Shown: piece after piece, positions 8,771-17,885 of the stretch
Layout of the letters: the number at the start of each line of letters is the position of its first letter
Numbering within the stretch: position 1 is the stretch's first letter
From: Bacteroidaceae bacterium
GTDB lineage: Bacteria; Bacteroidota; Bacteroidia; Bacteroidales; Bacteroidaceae
Direction: 5' to 3'
DNA: 37,990 nt
NCBI GenBank assembly: GCA_024680695.1
Contig: JAILBW010000128.1
Span: 1 to 37,990 of the forward strand
The notes under the pieces: model-generated
Databases searched by the model: none
The model's input: the letters and a program-made list of their open reading frames with translations, nothing else
What the model was told of the DNA's origin: nothing
Translations under genes and position numbers: made by a program

Positions 8771-9304
8771 ATGACTCTGAAACTCACTCTCTTCAGCCAA
8801 GAGGTCGAAGACTTCGTGCTGGAACTGAAACTCGATGCCGACGCCACCTTCTTCGAGTTGCACCGCCTGATTCAGGAGGCATGCCACTATGCCGACGGAC
8901 ACAACCATAGTTTCCTTATCTGCGATGAGGAATGGCGCATCCAGCAACGCATCCGGCAGACAGACACAGGCGACACAGCCATCGACGAGGACCTCTTTCT
9001 CATGGACGACACGCCGGTGAGCGACTTTCTCGAGGAGGAGGGACAGCACTTGGCATACGTCTTCGACCCAGAAGAGCAGCGATACTTTCTCATGGAACTG
9101 TCCGAAAACCTTTTCGGGCAACCACAGCCAAACCCGATTGTAAGCCGACGACACGGAAAAGCACCAGCTCAGTATCTGACAGACGAGTCGGAGATTACAA
9201 AGCCTGAGAAATCCGAGGAAACAGACAATACAGAGTTTTACGGAGACGAAGATTTCGACGAAGGCGAGATAGATCTTGAAGGTTTTGAAATAAGCGAGCA
9301 GTAG
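8771..9304 (+). CDS. pRiA4b ORF-3-like acidic protein
   Basis: A 177-aa, strongly acidic cytoplasmic protein. The N-terminal 100 residues resemble the plasmid pRiA4b ORF-3 family: an opening beta strand TLKLTLFSQEVEDFVLEL, then ATFFELHRLIQEACHYADGH, then FLICDEEWRI and later LAYVFDPEEQRYFLMEL. The C-terminal 60 residues are low-complexity and acidic (EFYGDEDFDEGEIDLEGFE). The family was first seen on plasmids and near insertion sequences, but chromosomal copies are common in Bacteroidales and no mobile-element feature is present here. The function is unknown. It ends 6 bases before miaA and is probably co-transcribed with it. Confidence 0.75.
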   Translation: MTLKLTLFSQEVEDFVLELKLDADATFFELHRLIQEACHYADGHNHSFLICDEEWRIQQRIRQTDTGDTAIDEDLFLMDDTPVSDFLEEEGQHLAYVFDPEEQRYFLMELSENLFGQPQPNPIVSRRHGKAPAQYLTDESEITKPEKSEETDNTEFYGDEDFDEGEIDLEGFEISEQ

Positions 9305-9310
9305 GCAGCC

Positions 9311-10231
9311 ATGACACTATTCGTCCTGTTGGGCCCCACGGCCGTTGGCAAGACGGAACTTGCACTGAAGATTGCCGACCACATAGGAAGTCCCATCCTG
9401 AACTGCGACAGCCGACAACTCTTTCGTGGAATGCGTATCGGCACAGCTGCGCCAACGCCACAACAATTGGAGCGCACCACACACTACTTCGTCGGTACGC
9501 TCGACCTGAGTGACTACTACAGCGCCGCAAGATACGAAGCCGACGCGCTCGACCTCATTCAACAGCTATCCGCAACACACTCAGCACTTTTGCTTTCCGG
9601 AGGCAGCATGTTATACATCGATGCAGTGTGCAAAGGGATCGACGACATCCCCACCATCGACAACGAGACACGTAGTTTCCTTCGCTCGCGCTATTCCACA
9701 GAAGGCCTGGCGCCACTGCTCGAGGAACTACGCCTCATGGATCCCGAATACTACCAGATTGTTGATCAGAGAAATACGCAACGCGTCATCCACGCACTGG
9801 AAATCTGCTATGCCACAGGGCGTACCTATACGTCATTTCGCACACAGAAGCATAAACCAAGACCTTTCCACATCGTCAAAATAGGACTTCAGCGCCCACG
9901 AGAAGAACTTTTTTCCCGCATCAACTGCCGCGTGGAGCAGATGATGGACGAAGGATTTCTGGAAGAGGCGAGGGCATTGCTTCCCTATCGCCATGAGAAT
10001 GCCCTCAACACCGTAGGATATAAAGAAATTTTTGCATACTTCGACGGAAAGATGTCATACATTGACGCAGTAGAACGCATCAAGAAAAACACGCGCGTTT
10101 ATGCCAAGAAACAAATGACATGGTTCCAAAGAGACAAAGAGATCAACTGGTTTCATCCGAATCAGGAGGCAGAGATACTTACTTTCGTAGGCAACACATT
10201 ACACGGCAGGGACATGAAGCAAAGTTTGTAA
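9311..10231 (+). CDS. miaA: tRNA dimethylallyltransferase
   Basis: It adds a dimethylallyl group to N6 of A37 in tRNAs that read codons starting with U. The 306-aa protein has the P-loop [10 protein letters not shown] at residues 8-17, the catalytic region with D33 in [10 protein letters not shown], the TTHYFVG segment, and the C-terminal tRNA-contact motif region ending [15 protein letters not shown]. Length is normal. The short spacing to the upstream acidic-protein gene suggests one transcript. The large palindrome begins about 150 bases after its stop. Confidence 0.96.
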   Translation: MTLFVLLGPTAVGKTELALKIADHIGSPILNCDSRQLFRGMRIGTAAPTPQQLERTTHYFVGTLDLSDYYSAARYEADALDLIQQLSATHSALLLSGGSMLYIDAVCKGIDDIPTIDNETRSFLRSRYSTEGLAPLLEELRLMDPEYYQIVDQRNTQRVIHALEICYATGRTYTSFRTQKHKPRPFHIVKIGLQRPREELFSRINCRVEQMMDEGFLEEARALLPYRHENALNTVGYKEIFAYFDGKMSYIDAVERIKKNTRVYAKKQMTWFQRDKEINWFHPNQEAEILTFVGNTLHGRDMKQSL

Positions 10232-10384
10232 ACAATTTAACAGACAACCGCTGAAGGCAATTAAGTCTCACGCCAATGCACATTTGATGGCAAATGCTTG
10301 CGCAAATAACAAAGGAAAAATTTGTCCTTGGCAATAGAAATAATTGCAGCACCCCCCAATCTGCGCAAAAAAATCGTTTTTTCA

Positions 10385-10639
10385 GCGAGATTCCCTTATT
10401 GCGTTATAAATATCTGTATATAAAAGTTTTACGTGGAGGGAGTTTGTTTTGAAACTCCCTTGAGATTCCCTTGAGATTCCCTCCCAAGCCATTAATGGTA
10501 CCACCTTTTTCCCCTTACACCGAGAAAGTCAGGGTGCTTAAAGGGAGTTTCGAGGGAGTTTCAAGGGAGTTTCAAAACAAACTCCCTCCACTTAATATAT
10601 TTATATCCAATGACTTGCAACGCATCAAGGGAGTCTCGC
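10385..10639. repeat. large palindrome with 50-bp stem
   Basis: The arms are inverted copies about a single axis at 10512. The core arms 10433-10463 and 10561-10591 are perfect over 31 bp. The next 19 positions (10464-10482 with 10542-10560) pair throughout with 14 Watson-Crick and 5 G-U pairs if the plus strand is transcribed. Outside the core the symmetry continues in register, weaker, to gcgaga (10385-10390) facing tctcgc (10634-10639). The arms are built from repeated GGGAGTTT/AAACTCCC blocks and enclose a 59-nt loop. It could be a structured RNA, a terminator-like element or a relic of a small inverted-repeat mobile element. Confidence 0.85.
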
Positions 10640-10686
10640 GCGAAAAATCAAAAAAATGTAGAATCGAAATGAATGCGTCCGACAAC

Positions 10687-10839
10687 AATCTGCTTGCTGT
10701 CACACCGGCTCCTGCTTGCTGTCGTTCCGGCTCCTGCTTGCTGTCGTATCGGTTCCTGCTTGCTGTCGTTCCGGCTCCTGCTTGCTGTCGTTCCGGCTCC
10801 TGCTTGCTGTCGTATCGGTTCCAGCTTGCTGTTGTGTTT
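10687..10839. repeat. 22-bp tandem repeat, about seven copies
   Basis: The unit gctcctgcttgctgtcgt plus ttccg or tatcg repeats head to tail with a fixed 22-bp period: copies begin at 10708, 10730, 10752, 10774, 10796 and 10818, with a diverged partial copy before them. Copies two-three and five-six are identical over 44 bp, so there is a 66-bp higher-order period. There are no unique spacers, so it is not a CRISPR. A unit length that is not a multiple of three argues against a protein-coding repeat. Confidence 0.9.
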
Positions 10840-11077
10840 GTCAGTTTCAAAGCCAAGTCTAAAACCAACCTAAAGTATACAAAATAGCACACACTCCAGA
10901 CCATGCTGCGACTTGCAACTCGATGAGACAAGAAAAAGAGCCGGTCAACCTACTTTTAGAGCAGAAACAAGGGCAAGAAGGCACTTCTCTTGACGATTTT
11001 TCACCTTTATCTGTTAAATTGTGTTAATACTTTAAGGAAAAAAGTCCCCGACGGCACGGCGTTCTATAAAAAATACT

Positions 11078-11085
11078 TAAATTTG
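11078..11085 (+). promoter_or_regulatory. possible -7 box for the FAS1/Sus operon
   Basis: TAAATTTG fits the TAnnTTTG pattern and lies about 70 bases before the first FAS1 start codon, in an AT-rich leader. I find no good TTTG box 20 bases upstream, so the promoter may need an activator or may lie elsewhere. Confidence 0.4.
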
Positions 11086-11156
11086 CTTTGTTAAGCGAGT
11101 AGAAATGTGAAAATCTTTAATGAAATTAAACAAATCAAACAAAAATAACCTAAATT

Positions 11157-14100
11157 ATGCGTATGAGAAAACGTTTCAACAACTGGAGCAGGTATTCATC
11201 ACGGATGATGTGCCTGTTGGCATCTTGTGGACTTCTGTATGCATGCGAGGATCCCTTCAAGCTTGACGACGAAAAGCCCGTCTGGCTGAACACCAGCATC
11301 TACCAAAGCCTGCAGGATGGCATCGACCGAGAACTTGACGACGGTTCCAAAGTGCATCTTACGTTTAACACGTATTTGCGCCTATTGGCCGACAAGGATG
11401 TGAATCCCGAGAACGTACGTCCGCTCAGCGACGTGCTGGATCGCACAGGTTCCAAGACCGTCTTCGTAGCTGACGACAAGGCATGGGAGGAATTCTTCAA
11501 GAAGAACGCCCAGCTGCCCGAGGCAGACCCCTGGCACTACGCCACAAGCTACGAGAACCTGAGTGTGGCACAGAAGAAATTGCTTATCCACACCAGTATG
11601 CTCAACAACTCCATCGTGATGGAGAACTTGGCCAGCAGCGAGGGTAGTGGCAACACACGCCCCGTGCGTGGCGAATACATGCGCCGCTACACGGACGTGG
11701 AAGTCACCGATACCGTATGCTGGGAGACGCCAGACAGAATCCCCTACAGCTACAGTAATGTGGACAAGGACTATTGGGCACGATTCCGTCCCGAGAACGA
11801 AGGCAACGGACTCTATCTGTTGAAGGACGCACACTCCTCCATGATGCTTCACTTCACGACGGAGCACATGTCGAAGAACACCGTGACGGACGAGGACTTC
11901 GCCATCTTCATGGGCAGGCCTCGCGTTACGAGCGACGTGCACATCTATGACGCGCTCCTCCGCGAGAAAGATGTTGTTTGCGAGAACGGTTATGTAAACG
12001 TGACCGAGAAGCCGCTCGTGCCGCTGGCCAACATGGCCGAGGTGATTCACAGCAACGGACGCACCAACATCTTCAGCCACATGCTCGATCGTTACTGCGC
12101 ACCGTTCTATACGCCAAACTTCACACTGCTCTACAAGAACATCATGAAGTCGCGCGGCGAGAAATGGGCCGACAACGACTCCATCTTCGTGAAGCGCTAC
12201 TTCTCCGACAATAGTTCCGGACACAGACCACTCGCTCAGGAGCCCGGCCCCAACGGAACATACAACCCCTACATGCCCTATAAGGACGACACCAGCAAGG
12301 ACATTATTCCTTCGCTGAAGTTCGACCCAGGATGGAACGAGTTCCGCGACGAGACGGACGTTGAGAAGGACATGGCTGCCATGTTCGTGCCCAGCGATGA
12401 TGCCCTCTGGACCTACTTCACCCAGGGTGGTGGTCTGCAGCTCATCGAGACCTATGCCAACATCAACAACGTGGCCAACCTCATCGCACTGAGACCAGGC
12501 GAGACCATCAGCCCCGAGGCATACGATGCACTCTACCGCGAAATCGACCAGATTCCTCTCGGTACACTTCAGGCCCTCATCAACATCATCATGCTCCGCT
12601 CCTTCGTGGGAAGCGTACCCAGCAAGATGACCAAGCTGCGCGACGACGCACAGGAACAGCTCTTCTACGCCGAGGATATCGACAAGATCGACACCTGCCT
12701 CCTGGCCTGCAACGGTGCTGTTTACATCATGAGCGACATCTACGGACCGGCCGACTACACCTCCGTAACATCGCCCGCATACATTAGTACTACTAATAAT
12801 ATTATAAAGTGGGCCATCTACAATGGTTCGTCTGGCACCGACTACATGGGACTTAACTACTACGCCTACCTGAAGGCCATGCAGAGTGAGTTCACATTCT
12901 TCCTGCCCAGCGACGCAGCCCTGCAGTACTACTATGACCCGACATCCTTCAAGAGCACCTCGAAGCGACTCATCCAGTTCACCTACCGCAACCAGGCATT
13001 CCCCATCAACTCGAAGTGTATCAACTACGACCCCGCTACCGGTGTCACCGGACGTGCCATTACGGGACAGGGTGCATCTATCCAGCAGCAGGAGATCACC
13101 AACCGTCTGAAGGATATCCTCGAGAGCCACACCATCGTGCACGACGGTACGAACCCCATCCACGGAGAGGATGAATATTTCTTGTCAAAGAACGGTAACG
13201 CCATCAAGGTGGCCCGCGACGAGAACGGAACCGTTACACAGGTTTGGGGAGGCTTCCAGCTCGAGAACCAGCGTCAGGGAATCTCCAGCGAGAATCCCGG
13301 CGTGGACACCTGCCTCGTGACCAAGGCATTCGAGAGCCTCAAGAACGGACAGACCTACATTCTCAACGCGCCGCTTATCCCCACATACCGAAGCGTTTAC
13401 AGCATCTTGACCGACGATGAGTGCTGGAAGGTGAAAGACAGCGTTCAGATGTACGTAGACGATCCCTACCTGCGCTTCTACGACCTGTGTGAGGTGGACG
13501 AGGAACTCATCTACGGATGCGGCCTTGTGGACATCAACCTGAGCCAAAGCGAACGTCGCAGCGCAATGAAGAAGTTCACCATTTTCGTGAACGACAACGG
13601 TCTGGACTACAACATCCAATTCTTTAACAATTATCGCTACACCGCATTCATCCCGACGAATGCCGCAATCGACAATGCAATCGCACACGGTCTGCCCACC
13701 TGGGACGAGATAAAGGCCGACTACGAGGCACATTGTAAGACAGAACGCGTATGGGATGCCGAACTCGGCGACTCGGTGGATGCACCGACCACCGAACTGG
13801 CAACTGCCACAGACAGCTTGCGCATCCAGGCCAAGATTCTCTACCTGACCAACTTCATCCGCTACCATTTCCTCGACAACTCAGTATTTGCTGACAACAG
13901 CACACTTCCAGAGGAAGAGTGGGTAACCTCCAGCTACGACCGCGACCTCGGTCTGTTCTGCAAGGTACACGTTGACCGCGTAAAGGAAGGCGGAAAGACC
14001 ATTCTGCGAGTATGCGACGATACGCACGCCTTCAATTCCTCTACGGGCAAATATGACGGTCCTCTCAACCATGTGATGATACCGACCGTTGGCGAACCCA

Positions 14101-14324
14101 ACGTCCTCGCACGCGACATCGTTTGCTCCAGTTCACCCATTGGCGTACCCATGTCCACCAGTAGCAAGCGAATCACTCTGGATGCCTCCAGCGCCTGTGT
14201 GATTCACAGCATCGACGCATGTCTGAACCATACAGAGCTGGGAGCCGACGGCAACCACAGCATCATCTGGGAGACACCCGCCAGTGCAAAGAGATATCTG
14301 GAGAGATACGCTATCCCCGATTAA
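11157..14324 (+). CDS. large multi-FAS1 surface lipoprotein (cassette 1)
   Basis: A 1055-aa predicted outer-membrane lipoprotein. The N-terminus is basic, then hydrophobic, and ends in the lipobox LYAC with lipidated C30, followed by acidic EDPF as in surface-exposed Bacteroidota lipoproteins. The body carries several fasciclin (FAS1) type repeats, recognised by the recurring pattern of a short strand plus P-T/S-D/N-x-A: TVFVADDKAWEEFF near 101, AMFVPSDDALWTYF near 404, FTFFLPSDAALQYYY near 580 and YTAFIPTNAAIDNAI near 825. FAS1 domains bind proteins or glycans. It leads the operon and ends 16 bases before susC, the place where accessory binding lipoproteins are often found. The ATG at 11163 is an alternative start. 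The ligand is unknown. Confidence 0.8.
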   Translation: MRMRKRFNNWSRYSSRMMCLLASCGLLYACEDPFKLDDEKPVWLNTSIYQSLQDGIDRELDDGSKVHLTFNTYLRLLADKDVNPENVRPLSDVLDRTGSKTVFVADDKAWEEFFKKNAQLPEADPWHYATSYENLSVAQKKLLIHTSMLNNSIVMENLASSEGSGNTRPVRGEYMRRYTDVEVTDTVCWETPDRIPYSYSNVDKDYWARFRPENEGNGLYLLKDAHSSMMLHFTTEHMSKNTVTDEDFAIFMGRPRVTSDVHIYDALLREKDVVCENGYVNVTEKPLVPLANMAEVIHSNGRTNIFSHMLDRYCAPFYTPNFTLLYKNIMKSRGEKWADNDSIFVKRYFSDNSSGHRPLAQEPGPNGTYNPYMPYKDDTSKDIIPSLKFDPGWNEFRDETDVEKDMAAMFVPSDDALWTYFTQGGGLQLIETYANINNVANLIALRPGETISPEAYDALYREIDQIPLGTLQALINIIMLRSFVGSVPSKMTKLRDDAQEQLFYAEDIDKIDTCLLACNGAVYIMSDIYGPADYTSVTSPAYISTTNNIIKWAIYNGSSGTDYMGLNYYAYLKAMQSEFTFFLPSDAALQYYYDPTSFKSTSKRLIQFTYRNQAFPINSKCINYDPATGVTGRAITGQGASIQQQEITNRLKDILESHTIVHDGTNPIHGEDEYFLSKNGNAIKVARDENGTVTQVWGGFQLENQRQGISSENPGVDTCLVTKAFESLKNGQTYILNAPLIPTYRSVYSILTDDECWKVKDSVQMYVDDPYLRFYDLCEVDEELIYGCGLVDINLSQSERRSAMKKFTIFVNDNGLDYNIQFFNNYRYTAFIPTNAAIDNAIAHGLPTWDEIKADYEAHCKTERVWDAELGDSVDAPTTELATATDSLRIQAKILYLTNFIRYHFLDNSVFADNSTLPEEEWVTSSYDRDLGLFCKVHVDRVKEGGKTILRVCDDTHAFNSSTGKYDGPLNHVMIPTVGEPNVLARDIVCSSSPIGVPMSTSSKRITLDASSACVIHSIDACLNHTELGADGNHSIIWETPASAKRYLERYAIPD

Positions 14325-14340
14325 ATAACATTATTGACTT

Positions 14341-17300
14341 ATGAAGAAAATATCTAAGCTTATACTGCTTGGGGTAGTGACCCTGATGGCACTCCCTGCA
14401 AGCGCACAGCAACGGCGTATCTCTGGAACTGTGTCGGACGATATCGATGTCCTGCCGCAGGCCACCGTTGTCGAGAAAGATAAAAATAACCGTATTGTAA
14501 GCCAGACCATCACCGATATGAATGGTAACTTCACCATGAATATCAAGGACCCGAACAATACGCTTATCATCAGCTACGTGGGCTTCAAGCCCTTCCAGTC
14601 AAAGATTGGTGCCAAGAGTGTATATAAAGTAGTACTCCAGGACAACAGCCGCACCATTCCCGAACTTCAGGTAACCGCAAAGGAGAAAGCACCCACCACT
14701 GGACTTGAGATTCCAGCCCGTGAGTACGCCGGTGCAGTACAGAAGTTCAGCATGGACGACATGGAAGGTCTCGCATTCGAGTCCGTAGACCAAGCCCTTC
14801 AAGGACAGATTGCCGGTCTCGATATCGTGCCCAACTCTGGTAACCTTGGTTCAGGAACGACGATGCGTCTGCGTGGTACCACCACCATCAATGGTGATGC
14901 CCAGCCTCTGATTGTCGTGAACGACCACATCTTCGAACTGCCCGACGACTTGAAGGACACTTACATCAACTTCGAAACCATGGACAACGAGGAGCAGTTC
15001 TCGACACTGCTTAACGTGAACCCCGAGGACATCGAGAGCATCACGGTGCTCAAGGATGCCGCTTCCGCAGCCAAGTGGGGTTCGAGAGGTTCGAACGGTG
15101 TAATCGAAATCAAGCTGCGCCGCGGACGTAAGGGCCCGACGAGCGTGTTCTTTAACTACAAGTTCAACGGCACATGGCAGCCCGACGGATACAAGATGCT
15201 GAACGGTGACGGATACACTATGATGCTCAAGGAGGCATACTACAACCCCCTGCAGGTGCCCACAAGCCTGCTCGAGCTCGACTACAACCAGGAGTATCCC
15301 TACGTATACAACCACTTCAGCCACAACACAGACTGGGTGGACGCCGTAAGACAGTTCGGTAAGGAGAACAAGTACTATGTCACACTCTCCGGTGGTGGTG
15401 AGAAAGCCCTCTTCCGCATCAGTGCCGGTTACGACAAGAGCACAGGTTCCATCATCGGACAGAAGCTCGACCGATTCACGACCTCCTCGGCCCTCGACTA
15501 CTGGGTGAGCGACCGAATCAAGTTCCAGAGCAACATCAACATGACGTTCACCACAAACAACAAGCACTACGTGGAGGGCGGAGGTAGTAGCGACATCCTC
15601 GGTCGCGCCTACAAGGCTATGCCGAACATGAGCATCTGGGAGTATGACGCACAGGGCATCAAGACTGGCAACTACTTCAACATGTTGCCACTCGCAGCCA
15701 ACTATGCAAGTGGTAGTATCTCCCGTCGTTCCAACAATGGTATGTACACATCGTACGACCTGGCCGACATGTTCTGGAATGGCAACCCCGTGGCACGCGC
15801 ACTCAACGCACGCAACAAGGAGAAGCAGTACAACCTGACTCCGCAGTTCAGCATCGAGTACAAGTTCCTCGGCACCGATAACGACCACCATCAGTTCAAC
15901 TACAAGGGCGACGTCCAGCTGAACATCTACAACACCAGCCGCGACATGTACTGCCCCAGCGAGCTGAAGCCCATGCCTTGGGTTTGGGGTGGCGACAATA
16001 CGACAGACGATCACAGCAACGAACGTAACTACGTGTCGAACTTCGAGTACAAGTCAATGGAGTTCACCACACGTCACGAACTGCTCTACTACTCGGCATT
16101 CAAGAACAAAGACCACAGCCTCAGCGCACTGGCCCGCTTCGAAATGTACACAGGTACCAGTAGCTCGCAGAACCTTGGTCTGTGGAACGTACCCGACCAG
16201 ATTACTGACCCGACCGTAGTAGCTCTGCTCCGCAGCGCATCGGCAAGCGAGAACGAATGGCGCAGCCACAGCTTCTTCGAGCAAGTACACTATTCCTACA
16301 AGGGTAAGTATTCACTCGATGCCAACATCCGTACCGACGGTAACACCGCATTCGGTAAGGGACACAAGTACGGACACTTCCCCTCGATCGGAGGTCGTTG
16401 GAATATCATCGACGAGCACTTCATGGACTGGAGCCGCGGCGTGCTAAGCATGCTCTCCTTCCGTCCCACATGGGGTATCACTGGTAACACCGGTACTGGC
16501 AGCTACAACCAGTATAACAAGTATGCTTCCCACGGCCACTACAACGGTCACTCTGTGATTATCCCCGAGAGCCTCGCACTGACTGAGCTCCGCTGGGAGA
16601 AGACACAACAGTGGAACCTCGGTTTCGACCTCGGCTTTGTGGACATCATCAACTTCAACTTTGAGGTTTACAACAAGAAGACCACCGACCTGCTGATGTA
16701 CGGTCTGACAATCCCAAGTGCCAACGGTTTCAGCAGCCTGGCAAAGGCCAATGCCGGTACGATGCGCAACAAGGGATGGGAGCTCAACGGCTCCACCAAC
16801 CGCATCCTGAAGATTGGCAAGTTCTCCATGAAAGTACGTGGCAACATTGCACAGAACTTCAACGAAGTGGAAGAGATGAACCCGCTGCTGCTCGAGTCGC
16901 TGAACGGCTCCGAAGCTTACCAGCCCAGCAACCTTGACTACAACAGGCGCGTACAGATTGGCAACGCACTGGGTTCCATTTACGGTCTGCGCTACAAGGG
17001 CGTATATCGCTACGACTACGACCATAACGGCTACACAGCAGCATCCATCAACTCCTACGGCTATGCCGAGGTGGACAACAGTGGTTACGGACCCGACAGA
17101 AACGGCAAACCCGATCACGACTACCCCATCAACACCGCAGCAGCAGCACTCCGTCGTGGCGACAAGAATGCTACATGCCCCATCGCATACGACGCCGATG
17201 GCAACATGCTGACCGATGCCAAGGGAATCCCCCTGCCAATGTACTATTGCTACAACGAGAGCTACCGTTATCAGTTCCAGGGTGGTGACGCTATCTACGA

Positions 17301-17871
17301 AGATATCAACCACGACGGACAGATCGACCGATACGATATGGTTTACTTGGGCAACTCGAACCCCAAGTGCAGTGGTGGTTTTGGTTTCACCTTCTACTAC
17401 GGACGCTTCTCCATCAACACGGGCTTCAACTTCCGTATGGGCAACAAGATCGTGAACATGGCACGTATGACCTACGAAAGCATGCGTAACAACGACAACC
17501 AAAGCTTTGCCACCACATGGCGCTGGCGCAAGAACGGCGACGGCAACGACGGTCCAGTTATCCCGCGTGCTTTGTCATCGAAGCTTGGCTTCCGCAGCTA
17601 CAACTCACTGCCCAGCGACCGCTACGTGGAGAATGGTAACTATCTGCGCTTCCAGTACCTTCAGGTGAACTACGACTTCAATCCTGCAAAGCTGAAAAAG
17701 TTCGGTGTCAAGACGCTCAAGCTCTTCGCATCGGTGAACAACATTTGGGTATGGACCAAGTACACGGGCGTGGATCCCGACGTTTCTCCCGGTGGTTTCA
17801 GCGTATGTATGGACAACAGCCGTACGCCGCGCTCCAAGTCATTCACATGCAGTCTTAACCTCGGCTTCTAA
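14341..17871 (+). CDS. SusC/RagA-type TonB-dependent transporter (cassette 1)
   Basis: An outer-membrane barrel of 1176 aa that imports oligomers with energy from TonB, working with a SusD lipoprotein as lid. It has a signal peptide ending PASAQ, a carboxypeptidase-regulatory-like beta domain (about 25-105, SGTVSDDIDVLPQATV to ISYVGFKPF), and a plug domain (about 120-260) with the SusC signature region LQGQIAGLDIVPNSGNLG, the variant MRLRGTTTINGDAQPLIVV, and DIESITVLKDAASAAKWG. The barrel ends in the aromatic terminal strand SFTCSLNLGF. The usual RG(A/V)xS plug motif is slightly altered. Substrate unknown. The cognate SusD follows after 14 bases. Confidence 0.95.
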   Translation: MKKISKLILLGVVTLMALPASAQQRRISGTVSDDIDVLPQATVVEKDKNNRIVSQTITDMNGNFTMNIKDPNNTLIISYVGFKPFQSKIGAKSVYKVVLQDNSRTIPELQVTAKEKAPTTGLEIPAREYAGAVQKFSMDDMEGLAFESVDQALQGQIAGLDIVPNSGNLGSGTTMRLRGTTTINGDAQPLIVVNDHIFELPDDLKDTYINFETMDNEEQFSTLLNVNPEDIESITVLKDAASAAKWGSRGSNGVIEIKLRRGRKGPTSVFFNYKFNGTWQPDGYKMLNGDGYTMMLKEAYYNPLQVPTSLLELDYNQEYPYVYNHFSHNTDWVDAVRQFGKENKYYVTLSGGGEKALFRISAGYDKSTGSIIGQKLDRFTTSSALDYWVSDRIKFQSNINMTFTTNNKHYVEGGGSSDILGRAYKAMPNMSIWEYDAQGIKTGNYFNMLPLAANYASGSISRRSNNGMYTSYDLADMFWNGNPVARALNARNKEKQYNLTPQFSIEYKFLGTDNDHHQFNYKGDVQLNIYNTSRDMYCPSELKPMPWVWGGDNTTDDHSNERNYVSNFEYKSMEFTTRHELLYYSAFKNKDHSLSALARFEMYTGTSSSQNLGLWNVPDQITDPTVVALLRSASASENEWRSHSFFEQVHYSYKGKYSLDANIRTDGNTAFGKGHKYGHFPSIGGRWNIIDEHFMDWSRGVLSMLSFRPTWGITGNTGTGSYNQYNKYASHGHYNGHSVIIPESLALTELRWEKTQQWNLGFDLGFVDIINFNFEVYNKKTTDLLMYGLTIPSANGFSSLAKANAGTMRNKGWELNGSTNRILKIGKFSMKVRGNIAQNFNEVEEMNPLLLESLNGSEAYQPSNLDYNRRVQIGNALGSIYGLRYKGVYRYDYDHNGYTAASINSYGYAEVDNSGYGPDRNGKPDHDYPINTAAAALRRGDKNATCPIAYDADGNMLTDAKGIPLPMYYCYNESYRYQFQGGDAIYEDINHDGQIDRYDMVYLGNSNPKCSGGFGFTFYYGRFSINTGFNFRMGNKIVNMARMTYESMRNNDNQSFATTWRWRKNGDGNDGPVIPRALSSKLGFRSYNSLPSDRYVENGNYLRFQYLQVNYDFNPAKLKKFGVKTLKLFASVNNIWVWTKYTGVDPDVSPGGFSVCMDNSRTPRSKSFTCSLNLGF

Positions 17872-17885
17872 AAAACGATACGAAT

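Larger units (their letters stand above)
10232..11156. other. 925-bp gene-free region before the FAS1/Sus locus
   Basis: No supported gene lies here. In order the stretch holds a plain segment after miaA, a large imperfect palindrome centred at 10512, a 22-bp tandem repeat at 10687-10839, and the leader of the first FAS1 lipoprotein gene. Open frames that cross the tandem repeat are a by-product of the repeat, which contains no stop codon in several frames. Confidence 0.75.

Noticed and set aside
8771-9304. Mobile-element origin of the pRiA4b ORF-3-like gene
   Set aside because: No terminal repeats, target duplication or transposase lie nearby, and it sits in a co-directional run with miaA.
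10687-10839. CRISPR array
   Set aside because: The units are contiguous with no unique spacers, and no cas genes are in the window. The same holds for 31871-32089.
10471-10887. Cys/Pro-rich repetitive protein across the 22-bp repeat
   Set aside because: The repeat has no stops in several frames on both strands, and a 22-bp unit shifts frame each copy. A DNA repeat explains the frame better than a protein.
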